A stretch of 64,000 bases of DNA from Brooklawnia cerclae (GCF_011758645.1 NZ_JAAMOZ010000001.1:1054001-1118000); one strand, 5' to 3'. Counted from the stretch's first letter, positions 35,741 through 48,137 are shown. Notes: generated from the sequence alone by a model not told the origin. Numbers and translations: made by a program.

Positions 35741-36766
35741 CTAGTGGCTGTCGGCGGGGGACTGCTCCACCAGCGCGCCGACGATCCGCCGGAACGACTC
35801 GAGGCGCTCCGGGGTGAGGTCGCCGCGGGCCACGGCGTCGTCGAGCGCGCACTCGGGTTCGTCGGAGGTGTGGCGGCAGCCTCGAGGGCATGCCTCGGCG
35901 ATGTCGGCCAGATCGGTGAACGCTTCGAGCACCGATGCCGGTGTCACATGGCTGAGACCGAAACTTCGGACGCCGGGTGTGTCGATCACCCAACCGTCGC
36001 CGCTCGGCAGTCGCAACGCGATCGCGGACGTGGAGGTGTGGCGGCCTCGTCCGGTCACCTCGTTGACCGCCCCGGTGCTACGGTCGGCGCCCGGCACGAG
36101 CCGGTTGATCAGCGTCGACTTGCCGACGCCGGAGTGCCCGACGAGCACGGTGACATGTCCGCTCAGCAGCTCGTCCACCTCGTCGAGGGCACGATCGGGG
36201 TCGGTGACGACCACGGGCAGCCCGAGCGGGGTGTACTGGGCGACGATGTCGTCCGGCGCCGCCAGATCGGCCTTGGTGAGGCACAGGATCGGAGCGACGT
36301 CGGCGTCGTAGGCGGCCACCAGGATGCGGTCGATCATGCCCGGCCGGGGCGGCGGGTCGGCCAGCGCGGTCACCACCATGAGTTGGTCGGCGTTGGCGAC
36401 GATCGGACGCTCGCTCGGGTCGGTGTCGTCGGCCGTGCGCCGCAGCACGGTCGTGCGGGGCTCGACCTCCACGATTCGCGCGAGGGTTCCTTCGTCCCCG
36501 CTGGTGTCGCCGACGATCCGGGCGATGTCGCCGACGATCACACCCTTGCGGCCGAGCCGCCTGGCCTTGGTCGCGGTCACCATGGTGCCGGCGTCCAGAA
36601 GCTGGCAACGGTATCGGCCCCGGTCGATCGTGATGACCCGGCCCGTCTGCGCGCCGGTGAAGTCGGGACGATCCTTCGTACGCGGCCGGGAGCGCTTGGC
36701 CGGTCGCCCGAACGAATCGGGGTCGACATCGGCATAACGGCCGGCCGATCGCGCGACCGGGCTCAC
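35741..36766 (-). CDS. rsgA: Ribosome small-subunit-dependent GTPase RsgA
   Basis: A 341-residue circularly permuted GTPase with an OB-fold N-terminal domain (about 35-105), G4 TKAD (164-167), G1 GHSGVGKS (210-217), G3 DTPG (262-265) and a zinc knuckle Cys293, Cys297, His299, Cys306. It helps mature the 30S subunit. The GTG start at 36766 overlaps the aroA stop by 4 bases (GTGA), which decides between this and upstream frames. Confidence 0.93.
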   Translation of the reverse strand: MSPVARSAGRYADVDPDSFGRPAKRSRPRTKDRPDFTGAQTGRVITIDRGRYRCQLLDAGTMVTATKARRLGRKGVIVGDIARIVGDTSGDEGTLARIVEVEPRTTVLRRTADDTDPSERPIVANADQLMVVTALADPPPRPGMIDRILVAAYDADVAPILCLTKADLAAPDDIVAQYTPLGLPVVVTDPDRALDEVDELLSGHVTVLVGHSGVGKSTLINRLVPGADRSTGAVNEVTGRGRHTSTSAIALRLPSGDGWVIDTPGVRSFGLSHVTPASVLEAFTDLADIAEACPRGCRHTSDEPECALDDAVARGDLTPERLESFRRIVGALVEQSPADSH

Positions 36767-38085
36767 GCGCGGGTTCCCGCCCCGGCGGCGAGCATGGCGT
36801 CCCACCTGGTAGTGAAGTCGGGCATGGTCTTGCCGACCGCCGCGATGTCGTCCAGGACCACGCCCGGCACCTTGAGGCCGACGATGGCGGCCAGGTGCGC
36901 CAGCCGATGGTCGGCGTAGGCGCGGAGCGGCCGGGTGGGACGAAGACCGGTGCCCTCGAATCCGGCTCCCTCGATGCGCAGTCCGTCGTCCAGTTCGTCC
37001 ACGTGGACGCCGAGGCTGGCCAGTTCGCGGGCGATGGCAGCGATGCGGTCGGTCTCGTGTCCCCGGATGTGGCCGACTCCGCGGATGACGGTCGTGCCCT
37101 CGGCGAAGACCGCGAGCGCCGCGACGACCGGTGTCAGCTCGCTCGCGGCGTGCAGGTCGAGGTCGGCGCCGTGCAACGGGCCGGCGGCGTGCGCGGTCAG
37201 CAGGTCGCCGACCAGCTCATAGCGGGCGCCCAGAGCGTCCAGGACATGACGGATGTGGTCGCCGGGCTGGGTGGTCAACGACGGCCACCCCGGCACGGTC
37301 ACCCGCCCGCCGCTCACGACCCCCGCGGCGAGAAAGACCGACGCGTTGGTCAGATCAGGTTCGATGCGCTGGTCACGAGCGGCGATGACGCCCGGCGACA
37401 CGCGCCAGACGCCGGGGCGGGAATCGTCGACCTCCACGCCACGGGCGCGCAGCATCGCGACGGTCATCGCGATGTGCGGGGCCGAGGGCACCGTGCTACC
37501 GGTGTGATGCAGGACGATGCCGTGGGGCAGGCGGGGCGCGGCCAGCAGGAGCGCGGAGACGAACTGGCTGGACGCGCTGGAGTCGATGGCGACCTCGGGT
37601 CCGCGAAGCCGATGCGGCGCCGTGAGCGTGAACGGCAGCGAGTCAGCGTCCGCCTCGGCCCCGAGTTGGCGCAGCCCATCGAGCAGTGGGGCCATCGGGC
37701 GCTCACCGGCGCGTTCGTCCCCGAAGAACCGGGTCGTCCCGGGAGCCAGGGCCGCGATGGGGGGGACGAACCGCATCACCGTGCCCGCCAAGCCGCAGTC
37801 GATGCCCGAGGGCACCGCCTGGAAGGCATCCGGGGGTCGCACGACCAGGATCGGGGAGCCGTCCGATTCCGACGGCTCGTCACTGATCTGCGCGCCGAGG
37901 GCACACAGGGCGTCGATCATCAAGTCGCTGTCGCGCGCCCTGAGGACGCCGATCAGGCGGCTCGGCGCGCCGGCCAAGGCGGCCAGGACGAGCGCGCGGT
38001 TGCTCTCGGACTTCGATCCGGGAAGCGGGCAGACGGCGTCGACGGGCCCGGCCGGCCTTGGGGCGGGCCACCCCTCGGCGCTCAG
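36763..38085 (-). CDS. aroA: 3-phosphoshikimate 1-carboxyvinyltransferase (EPSP synthase), apparent CTG start
   Basis: A 440-residue EPSP synthase of the shikimate pathway. It has the substrate loop LPGSKSESNRAL, CGLAGTVMRF (phosphate loop) and ERPMAPLLDGLRQLG, and ends with the usual KTMPDFTTRWDAM. The N-terminus must begin near WPAPRPAGPVDAV, yet no ATG, GTG or TTG exists in frame nearby. The best start is CTG at 38085, overlapping the TGA stop of the DoxX-like gene (CTGA), with AAGGG 9 bases upstream. It is followed by rsgA with a 4-base overlap. Confidence 0.9.
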   Translation of the reverse strand: MSAEGWPAPRPAGPVDAVCPLPGSKSESNRALVLAALAGAPSRLIGVLRARDSDLMIDALCALGAQISDEPSESDGSPILVVRPPDAFQAVPSGIDCGLAGTVMRFVPPIAALAPGTTRFFGDERAGERPMAPLLDGLRQLGAEADADSLPFTLTAPHRLRGPEVAIDSSASSQFVSALLLAAPRLPHGIVLHHTGSTVPSAPHIAMTVAMLRARGVEVDDSRPGVWRVSPGVIAARDQRIEPDLTNASVFLAAGVVSGGRVTVPGWPSLTTQPGDHIRHVLDALGARYELVGDLLTAHAAGPLHGADLDLHAASELTPVVAALAVFAEGTTVIRGVGHIRGHETDRIAAIARELASLGVHVDELDDGLRIEGAGFEGTGLRPTRPLRAYADHRLAHLAAIVGLKVPGVVLDDIAAVGKTMPDFTTRWDAMLAAGAGTRA

Positions 38086-38669
38086 TTGAGCACGCCCTTC
38101 ACCTGGTGATTGACCTTCTTGACGATCTTCTCCGGGGCGGCCGAGGCCCGCTTGGCCGCGCGCTTCAGAGCCCGTGCGCGGCGCCCGGCCTGCTTGCCGG
38201 CCGACTTGCTCGCCGAACTGGCGCGACCCTCGATGGCTGCCCGCGACTGCTGGGCGCGCCAGCGGAGACCGGGCCTGCCGTTCGTGTCCTGCGTGGCGAC
38301 GACGCCGGCGCCCAGGAGTGCGGCGCTGGTGAGGATGTCGGCGGAGTCGCGGCTGCCGGCGGCGCTGACGACCCTGGGAACCGTCGCGACGGTGAGCAGC
38401 ACGGCACCGGGACGACGGGCGAAGCCCGTGGCGTAGGCGATGCCGCCGACGATCTGGGCGATGCCGAGCAGACGCGTCCACGTGCGGAGATCCTCCGGGA
38501 CACGATCGGCGGCGTCGGGAGGCAGGACGGACTGCACCGCGGGGACGACCCTGTCGACCGTGGGGCCGAGCTCGTCGGCGTGCTGATCGGGTTTGGTGAG
38601 CAACTGGTAGCCGTCCGCCACGAAGAAGGCTGAGTACAGGACGCGACCGGCGAATCGCAGCAATGACAT
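38082..38669 (-). CDS. DoxX-like membrane protein with a long basic tail
   Basis: A 195-residue protein. The first 130 residues look DoxX-like, with about four hydrophobic segments (SLLRFAGRVLYSAFFVADGY, TRLLGIAQIVGGIAYATGF and two more). The last 60 residues are Ala/Lys/Arg-rich (SKSAGKQAGRRARALKRAAK), unlike normal DoxX, and resemble a histone H1-type nucleic-acid-binding tail. It is the first gene of the operon and overlaps the proposed aroA start. DoxX proteins have been linked to redox stress; the role here is unknown. Confidence 0.75.
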   Translation of the reverse strand: MSLLRFAGRVLYSAFFVADGYQLLTKPDQHADELGPTVDRVVPAVQSVLPPDAADRVPEDLRTWTRLLGIAQIVGGIAYATGFARRPGAVLLTVATVPRVVSAAGSRDSADILTSAALLGAGVVATQDTNGRPGLRWRAQQSRAAIEGRASSASKSAGKQAGRRARALKRAAKRASAAPEKIVKKVNHQVKGVLN

Positions 38670-38738
38670 AGTCCATTCCTACTCGGTCGAGGCGGCCGGA
38701 GCCACCGGTTTGCGGATTTCCCACACTAGTCTGGCGGC

Positions 38739-39485
38739 ATGTGCGGGCGCTACGCGGCCTCGGTCCAGACGGACAGGCTGATCGAGATCTTCGGGACCGA
38801 GGGGGGACCGCGGCGTGATCCGGAGCCTGAGGCGACCGGGCCCACGGACTGGACGCGGTCGCGGTGGAACATCGCACCGACCGATGTCGTCCCGAGCATC
38901 CTCGAACGACAACGCGACGGTCAGGTCGTCAGGCGGCTGGAAGGCCTGCGGTGGGGGCTCGTCCCCAGTTGGTCCACCTCGGCCGCCACGGGTGCCCGCA
39001 TGATCAACGCCCGGCTCGAGACGGTGACCACCAAGCCGTCCTTCAAGCGCGCCTTCGCCGCCCGGCGGTGTCTGCTCCCGGCCGACGGGTACTACGAGTG
39101 GTATCCGGCGACCGCGGCCGGGCGTGCGTACAAGCAGCCCTTCTACATTCATCCCCACGAAGGTCTCATGGCGATGGCCGGCATCTACGAGTTCTGGCGC
39201 GACCCGCGCCACGGCCCGGACGACGGGTGGCTGGTCAGTTGCGCCATCATCACGACCGCGGCCTCCGACGATCTCGGGCGCATCCACGATCGCATGCCCG
39301 TCCAGGTGGCCCCGGATGACTGGGACGCCTGGCTCGACCCCGCGCTCACCGACTCCGGCAAGGCAAGACAACTCGTCCACGTACCACTGCCCGGGGAGAT
39401 GACCGCGCATGCGGTCTCCACCCGGGTGAACCGGGTGGGCAACGACGGCCCTGATCTCGTCGTTCCTATCGCCGAGGCTTCCTGA
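38739..39485 (+). CDS. SOS response-associated peptidase (SRAP/YedK/HMCES)
   Basis: A 248-residue SRAP protein, complete for the active site: Cys2 after Met removal, Asn90 in INAR, Glu120 in GYYEW and His183 in RIHDRMP. The family forms a stable thiazolidine crosslink with abasic sites in single-stranded DNA and protects them. The start at 38739 fits MCGRY, invariant in the family. A TAGTCT -10-like box 6 bases upstream and no ribosome site suggest a leaderless message. Divergent from the DoxX-aroA operon. Confidence 0.93.
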   Translation: MCGRYAASVQTDRLIEIFGTEGGPRRDPEPEATGPTDWTRSRWNIAPTDVVPSILERQRDGQVVRRLEGLRWGLVPSWSTSAATGARMINARLETVTTKPSFKRAFAARRCLLPADGYYEWYPATAAGRAYKQPFYIHPHEGLMAMAGIYEFWRDPRHGPDDGWLVSCAIITTAASDDLGRIHDRMPVQVAPDDWDAWLDPALTDSGKARQLVHVPLPGEMTAHAVSTRVNRVGNDGPDLVVPIAEAS

Positions 39486-39500
39486 AGCGTTCGAGACGAG

Positions 39501-39653
39501 CTCTTCGACGGGCTCGGGGACCCTTCGACAGGCTCAGGGATCCTTCGACGGGCTCAGGGGGCGTACGACGGGCTCGGGGACCCTTCGACAGGCTCAGGGA
39601 TCCTTCGACGGGCTCAGGGACCCTTGGCGGGGGGACGACGGGCTCGGGGGCGT
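39501..39653. repeat. Array of short repeats ahead of the sigR promoter
   Basis: Alternating TTCGACAGGCTCAGGGA and TTCGACGGGCTCAGGG units. One block of about 60 bp (CTCGGGGACCCTTCGACAGG and on) occurs twice, and the array ends in degenerate ACGACGGGCTCGGGG. No terminal inverted repeats are seen. It begins shortly after the SRAP stop and ends 30 bases before the SigR-type promoter. Confidence 0.85.
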
Positions 39654-39682
39654 ACGAAGGTCGCACCACGACCCGCGTCCGG

Positions 39683-39708
39683 GGAATAGTCGCATCGCGT
39701 GACGCGTT
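39683..39708 (+). promoter_or_regulatory. SigR/SigH-type promoter of the sigma-anti-sigma operon
   Basis: GGAAT, 18 bases, then GTT exactly matches the thiol-stress sigma factor consensus described for Streptomyces SigR (GGAAT-N18-GTT). It sits about 105 bases upstream of the sigma gene, so the operon should activate itself. A second, housekeeping-like -10 box (TAGTCT, 39799-39804) lies 8 bases before the ATG. Confidence 0.8.
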
Positions 39709-39812
39709 GGGTGGGTATGTCCACGTGCGCAACGCTTGAACGCGATCCGGCGGGTACCTCAACTCGCGGCGGTCACAGCCGGGTTGTGCGGGATTCGGTA
39801 GTCTGGGCCCCG

Positions 39813-40448
39813 ATGAGCATTCCTGCCGCCGATGTTCGGGACACCGAGACTGATGAGGAACGCGCCGCCCGCTTCGAGCGGGACGCCATGTCGTACCTCG
39901 ATCAGTTGTATGGTGCCGCCCTGCGCATGACACGGAACGCCGCCGATGCCGAGGATGTCGTCCAGGAGACCTACGCGAAGGCGTTCGGGTCGTTCGGGCA
40001 GTTCAAGCCCGGGACGAACCTCAAGGCATGGCTGTTCCGGATCCTCACGAACACCTACATCAACTCGTACCGCAAGGCGCAACGCCAGCCCCAGGTGAGC
40101 GGGTCGGCCGACGTCGAGGACTGGCAACTCGCCCGCGCGGCGTCCCACACCTCCGAGGGGCTGCCCTCGGCGGAGCGGGACGCGCTCGACAAGATGCCCG
40201 ACTCGGCGGTGACCGAGGCACTCGACTCGCTGTCGCCCGACTTCCGTCAGGCGGTTCTGCTGGCCGATGTCGAGGGCTTCTCGTACAAGGAGATCGCCGA
40301 GATCATGGGGACGCCGATCGGCACCGTGATGTCGAGACTCAACCGGGGACGCGCACAACTGCGCACCAAGCTCGCCGACTATGCGGCGCAGCGGGGCATC
40401 GGCCGCGACCGCAGCCGCGACCCGGAACGGGAGCACGCCGATGATTGA
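39813..40448 (+). CDS. sigR: ECF sigma factor of the SigR/SigH thiol-stress type
   Basis: A 211-residue group 4 sigma factor with region 2 ([39 protein letters not shown]) and region 4 ([20 protein letters not shown], then [15 protein letters not shown]). These are near-signature for SigR/SigH, which drives disulphide-stress genes such as thioredoxin and mycothiol systems. The ATG at 39813 is chosen because homologous sequence starts nearby. It overlaps the anti-sigma gene by 8 bases, and a SigR-type promoter lies upstream. Confidence 0.92.
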   Translation: MSIPAADVRDTETDEERAARFERDAMSYLDQLYGAALRMTRNAADAEDVVQETYAKAFGSFGQFKPGTNLKAWLFRILTNTYINSYRKAQRQPQVSGSADVEDWQLARAASHTSEGLPSAERDALDKMPDSAVTEALDSLSPDFRQAVLLADVEGFSYKEIAEIMGTPIGTVMSRLNRGRAQLRTKLADYAAQRGIGRDRSRDPEREHADD

Positions 40449-40734
40449 GTTCCCGATCGAGTTCCCCGACGACCTGGCGGCCGAGAACGAATGCGATCTC
40501 GCGATGCGCGGCGTCCACGCCTTCCTGCACGGGGAACTGCCCGAATCGTCCGCCGATGAGATCCGCAGGCATCTTCTCGCCTGCGAGAAGTGCATGGACA
40601 ACTTCGATGTCGAGACCTTCATCGGAGCGCTGCTGAGGCGCTGTTACGGGCCGACGCAGGCTCCCGAACCGCTGCGCATGCGCATCACCAGGCTCTCCAT
40701 CACCACACACGAGACCGGTCCCGAATCGGTCTGA
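40441..40734 (+). CDS. rsrA: Zinc-binding redox-sensing anti-sigma factor (RsrA/RshA type)
   Basis: A 97-residue ZAS-family anti-sigma factor with Cys18, His44, Cys48 and Cys51 ([10 protein letters not shown]). The spacing equals RsrA (Cys11-His37-Cys41-Cys44), where oxidation forms a disulphide, releases zinc and frees the sigma factor. Two further cysteines are few or absent in the tail apart from Cys68. It overlaps sigR by 8 bases, which supports equal production. Confidence 0.92.
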   Translation: MIEFPIEFPDDLAAENECDLAMRGVHAFLHGELPESSADEIRRHLLACEKCMDNFDVETFIGALLRRCYGPTQAPEPLRMRITRLSITTHETGPESV

Positions 40735-40858
40735 GGGCATGACCGCGCACGGCTGAGGCATCGCGCGTGCCCCTGCACACTTTCATGCGTCGCCCCACGA
40801 CACCAACGATCCCCGGTAGCCATGCTGCCGGGGATCTGTGCTGATCAGGTCTGCGCTC

Positions 40859-40933
40859 TCAGGCGTTGGGGCGCTTGCCGTGGTTGGCAGCGCCCTTGCG
40901 ACGAGCGCGACGCTTGCGTCCACCCTTACCCAT
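40859..40933 (-). CDS. Large-subunit ribosomal protein bL37
   Basis: A 24-residue, very basic protein: MGKGGRKRRARRKG followed by AANHGKRPNA. The second half matches the ending ANHGKRPNA that I recall for mycobacterial bL37, a small actinobacterial 50S protein found by cryo-EM. GGAGG lies 6 bases before the ATG. It is too short for most gene finders. It converges with rsrA and is divergent from pdtaS. Confidence 0.88.
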   Translation of the reverse strand: MGKGGRKRRARRKGAANHGKRPNA

Positions 40934-41097
40934 GTCGGTCCTCCAGATCTCCCCGCTCGGGGTCGTCAGCCTTCCGCGCCCGAGGCGCACAATCGTCCAT
41001 TGTGCCAAATTCGGGCCCAGCTCCCAAACCGGGGGCATCGTTGCTTGCCGGGGGCTCAGAGATGGGTGGCTGTGGGGGTCGGTCTATTGTGGTCATC

Positions 41098-42540
41098 ATG
41101 CTGCGCCTGTCCCAGGTGATGTCCGACCACACCCGTCTGGGTCCTGATGATTCCGCCTGGCTGGAGGCGTTCGAGCGGGAATGGCACCTGCTGGCCGACA
41201 CCAGCTTCTCCGACCTCATCCTGTGGCTGCAGGACGCGGACGACGAGAACGTCTTCTGGGCGGCCGCCCAGGTGCGTCCCACCACGGGCCCGACGGCGGT
41301 CGAGGACGACGTGGTCGGCGACACGGTCAGCTACGACCCCGAGTCGCTGGTCACCTCCGCCTGGCTGAGCCGCGAGATCGTCGAGACCAGCGACAACCGC
41401 CTGCGCGCCGGAATACCGGTGGACGTCTGGGCGATCCCGGTCGTCCGGCACGACGAGGTCATCGCCGTGGTCGAGCGCCACACCAACCGCATGGGTGTCC
41501 GTGCGCCGGGAGCGCTCGAGGACACCTACCTGGCGATGGCCGACACCCTCAGCGACATGCTGTGGCGGGGCGAGTTCCCCGTCAGCCCGCCGAGCGACCC
41601 GACCATGAGCCCCCGGGTGGGCGACGGGGTGCTGTGGGTGGACGTCGACGGCAGCGTCGACTACGCCAGCCCGAACGCGGTGTCATGTTTGCGCAAGCTG
41701 GGGCTGGTGGGCGACTTCATCGGCGAGGACGTGCGGACCATCGTGCCGTCGGTGGCCGAGCACCTCGCGGGCCACGGCGACCATCACACGAGCCCGTGGG
41801 AGCTGACCGCGGAACAGCCCGACGCGAGCGTGCGCTTCCGCGTGCTCCCGCTGACCGCGGGAGGCGCCTGGGTTGCCACCGTCGTCCTGTGCCGCGACGT
41901 CACGCTCCTGCGCGAGCGCGAGCGCCAGCTCGTCACCAAGGACGCGACCATCCGCGAGATCCACCACCGCGTGAAGAACAACCTGCAGACGGTCGCGGCT
42001 CTGCTGCGGCTCCAGTCGCGCCGGATGAGTTCGCCCGAGGCGAAGGACGCGCTTCGCGACGCCATGCGGCGGGTCCAGTCGATCGCCGCGGTGCACGAGA
42101 TCTTGTCGCAGGGGTTCAACGAGGCGGTCGAGTTCGACGACATCGCCGACCGCATCCTGTTGATGGTGGGAGACGTCGCATCGGCCACGGGACAGGTACA
42201 GGCCCGGCGTGAGGGCTCGTTCGGCCAGGTGCCGGCCGACGTGGCCACGTCACTGTCGCTGGTCATGACCGAACTGCTCCAGAACGCCATCGAGCACGGC
42301 CTGATGTCGCGTAGCGGCGAGGTGCTCGTCCACCCCCAGCGGACGGCCGACGGCCTGATCCTCGACGTCGTCGACAACGGCGCCGGGCTGCCGGACGGGT
42401 TCGACCTGTCGAGTGCGAGCAGCCTGGGGCTGTCGATCGTGTCGACGCTCGTGAAAGACCTGGGGGGCGAGTTCAGCCTCACGAACAACGCGAACGGCGG
42501 CTCGACGGCGCGGGCGCGGGTGAGCTGGGAGTCGGAGTAG
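41098..42540 (+). CDS. pdtaS: PdtaS-type sensor histidine kinase
   Basis: A 480-residue soluble kinase. It has an N-terminal GAF-like domain (about 1-150), a PAS-like domain (about 165-270), then a HisKA_2 dimerisation helix IREIHHRVKNNLQTVAALLR with the phospho-accepting His near 289, and an HATPase domain (LQNAIEHGL, VDNGAGLPDG). This is the layout of M. tuberculosis PdtaS (Rv3220c), which signals to the antiterminator PdtaR; neighbourhood with whiB1 is also conserved. A TATTGT box 7 bases before the ATG suggests leaderless translation. It ends one base before whiB1 ends (convergent). Confidence 0.92.
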   Translation: MLRLSQVMSDHTRLGPDDSAWLEAFEREWHLLADTSFSDLILWLQDADDENVFWAAAQVRPTTGPTAVEDDVVGDTVSYDPESLVTSAWLSREIVETSDNRLRAGIPVDVWAIPVVRHDEVIAVVERHTNRMGVRAPGALEDTYLAMADTLSDMLWRGEFPVSPPSDPTMSPRVGDGVLWVDVDGSVDYASPNAVSCLRKLGLVGDFIGEDVRTIVPSVAEHLAGHGDHHTSPWELTAEQPDASVRFRVLPLTAGGAWVATVVLCRDVTLLRERERQLVTKDATIREIHHRVKNNLQTVAALLRLQSRRMSSPEAKDALRDAMRRVQSIAAVHEILSQGFNEAVEFDDIADRILLMVGDVASATGQVQARREGSFGQVPADVATSLSLVMTELLQNAIEHGLMSRSGEVLVHPQRTADGLILDVVDNGAGLPDGFDLSSASSLGLSIVSTLVKDLGGEFSLTNNANGGSTARARVSWESE

Positions 42541-42792
42541 TCAGCTGGTGCGCAGCCGCGCCCGCGACGCGCGGCGTTTCATGGCGCGCCGCTCGTCCTC
42601 GGACAATCCACCCCACACGCCGTGGTCCTGCCCGGCGTCGAGGGCCCAACTCAGGCACTCCTCGCGCACATCGCAGCGCCGGCACACGCGCTTGGCTTCT
42701 TCGACCTGAGCGAGCGCGGGCCCGGTGTTGCCGATCGGGAAGAACAGCTCGGGATCCTCGGTCAGGCACGCTGCGCGGTGGCGCCAGTCCAT
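42541..42792 (-). CDS. whiB1: WhiB1 iron-sulphur transcription regulator
   Basis: An 83-residue Wbl protein with Cys9, Cys37, Cys40 and Cys46 (4Fe-4S ligands, identical spacing to mycobacterial WhiB1), the GVWGG turn and a basic C-terminal end (KRRASRARLR). WhiB1 binds the housekeeping sigma factor and responds to nitric oxide; it is essential in mycobacteria. AAGGAG lies 11 bases upstream of the ATG. The next gene upstream on the same strand is kgd, with hairpins in between. Confidence 0.93.
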   Translation of the reverse strand: MDWRHRAACLTEDPELFFPIGNTGPALAQVEEAKRVCRRCDVREECLSWALDAGQDHGVWGGLSEDERRAMKRRASRARLRTS

Positions 42793-42840
42793 CGAAATTC
42801 GACTCCTTCTAAACGACGCGGGAGAAAACCCGCCAGACAA

Positions 42841-42861
42841 CCTTGCCATGTCAGGGCAAGG
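42841..42861 (-). terminator. Hairpin between kgd and whiB1
   Basis: CCTTGCC-N6-GGGCAAGG forms a 7-bp stem downstream of kgd. On the minus strand it is followed by a second small hairpin (GGCGGGTTTTCTCCCGC). Together they probably end kgd transcription, leaving whiB1 its own promoter in the remaining gap. Confidence 0.55.
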
Positions 42862-42932
42862 ATCGGTAGCCCCCGCCGGAAACTCGGCCAACGTGCGACC
42901 TCGGGCGGATCACGGAAACGCCGTGCGAGACC

Positions 42933-46685
<3,753 letters not shown>

Positions 46686-46826
46686 GTCAGATGTGGCCGC
46701 AGGCCACTCCTCGCCCCTTCCGGTGTGAGTCCGTTCCCACGGTTGCGGGCCGGTGGTTGCATGGTCAACTCTAACGGCCTTGGGTCACCCCTTGTGAACC
46801 CCGCCAGCGAGTCTTTTTCCGGGTCG

Positions 46827-48137
46827 TTACCCTACGCTCCCCAGTCGCCAGGCCTCACGGAGGGCAGCAGTGGCCGTCGCCACCGTAAGAATGATCATCA
46901 GCAGGTTGCGTCCGACGAGGAGCAATGTGGTCGAGACATGGGGCGGATCCGCGAGAATGCCGCCGTAGCCGAGGGGGAAGACCAACTGCGTCAGCGCGGC
47001 GACGACCAGCCCGAGACCGCCGAGCCATCGCGCCTCGATGCGCTGTCGGCGCGGCACCGGAAGAGTCACGAGCACCGCCAGCGGCCCGGACAACCAGATC
47101 ATGTACTGGGGACTGAACGTCTTGTTGGCGACCATCACGGCGCAGATCAACGCGGTCTGGGCCAGCACGATCGCGTGCGTACGTGCCATGCTCCGCTCGG
47201 GATCGGCTGCGGCGCGGGCGCTGTGGCCCGGCAGGCCGGCCCCGCCGAGGGCGATGAACCAGGCCAGGACGACGGCGAGCACCACGAACAGCCCCATCAG
47301 CACGTCGGCGACGACCAGCCACGCGTCCACACCCGGGCCGTAGATCTCCCATGCGTTGTACTGCGACAACTCCAGCCAGTGCGACGAATCGGGGTGGAAG
47401 GCGCGCAGGGCCATCAGCCACGTGGCGGGGATCGACTCGATCTGCAGGCCCCGGTCGGACTGCCAGACCAGAGGTGAGGCGGAGCGCTCCCAGCCGAAGA
47501 GCAGCAGGGAGACCAGGCCCAGGGCGCCGCCCGCGGCGAGGAAGCCCAGGCCGCGGCGTCGTCCCGGCCGGTCGACGCCGAGCATGGGGGCCACGAGGAC
47601 GGCGGGCCACAGCTTCGTCGCGGCCCCCAGCGCGACGGCTGCCCCGGCCGATCCCGGTCGGCGGTTGAGCCAGACCAGTCCGGCGAGCACCGTGACGGCC
47701 GGGATCAGATCGATGCGGAACCAGATCAGTGAGCCGACGAGGAAGGTGAACGTCGCCCAGTAGGTGGCCGCCCTGCGGCTGAAACGCGTCCACAGCCAGA
47801 TCGTGGCCGCCGCGTCCAGCAGGAACATCAACGCCACGAAGGTGGCGACGTAGGTGTTCTCGGACGAGCCCGCCACCCGTGCGAGAACACCCAGGAACAC
47901 GGCGATCGGGGTCGGGTACTCCACCAGGGAACTCCCGATGTCGCCGGAGGCCGACTGCCACAGGTAGTAGCGCACGTCGTTGTCGATGAACTGCTCCCGC
48001 CTGTACCACAGGACGCCCATCACGGCGCGGCTCAGCAGCCAGATCACGGTGGACGCCAGCGCCGCGACGGCTCGTCCCGACTGGCTCGCGGCAGGCACGG
48101 GGGGAGTGGGGCGTGCCGTCGCGGCGGTGGCGCTCAT
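46827..48137 (-). CDS. GT-C-type polytopic membrane protein (DUF2029/GT87-like), second copy
   Basis: A 436-residue protein with about 10-11 membrane helices and an early extracytoplasmic Asp/Glu-containing loop (RYYLWQ, then VEYPTP), the pattern of polyprenol-phosphate-sugar-using GT-C transferases. It has a late NKTFSPQYMIWL motif shared with the upstream paralogue. The start ATG (48137) overlaps that paralogue's stop by 4 bases. It probably adds mannose or another sugar to an envelope lipid or glycan; acceptor unknown. Confidence 0.8.
   Translation of the reverse strand: MSATAATARPTPPVPAASQSGRAVAALASTVIWLLSRAVMGVLWYRREQFIDNDVRYYLWQSASGDIGSSLVEYPTPIAVFLGVLARVAGSSENTYVATFVALMFLLDAAATIWLWTRFSRRAATYWATFTFLVGSLIWFRIDLIPAVTVLAGLVWLNRRPGSAGAAVALGAATKLWPAVLVAPMLGVDRPGRRRGLGFLAAGGALGLVSLLLFGWERSASPLVWQSDRGLQIESIPATWLMALRAFHPDSSHWLELSQYNAWEIYGPGVDAWLVVADVLMGLFVVLAVVLAWFIALGGAGLPGHSARAAADPERSMARTHAIVLAQTALICAVMVANKTFSPQYMIWLSGPLAVLVTLPVPRRQRIEARWLGGLGLVVAALTQLVFPLGYGGILADPPHVSTTLLLVGRNLLMIILTVATATAALREAWRLGSVG

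Noticed and set aside
36766-38877. AroA as a 704-residue protein starting at 38877
   Set aside because: The extra N-terminal part overlaps the DoxX-like gene out of frame and is low-complexity. EPSP synthases are about 430-450 residues.
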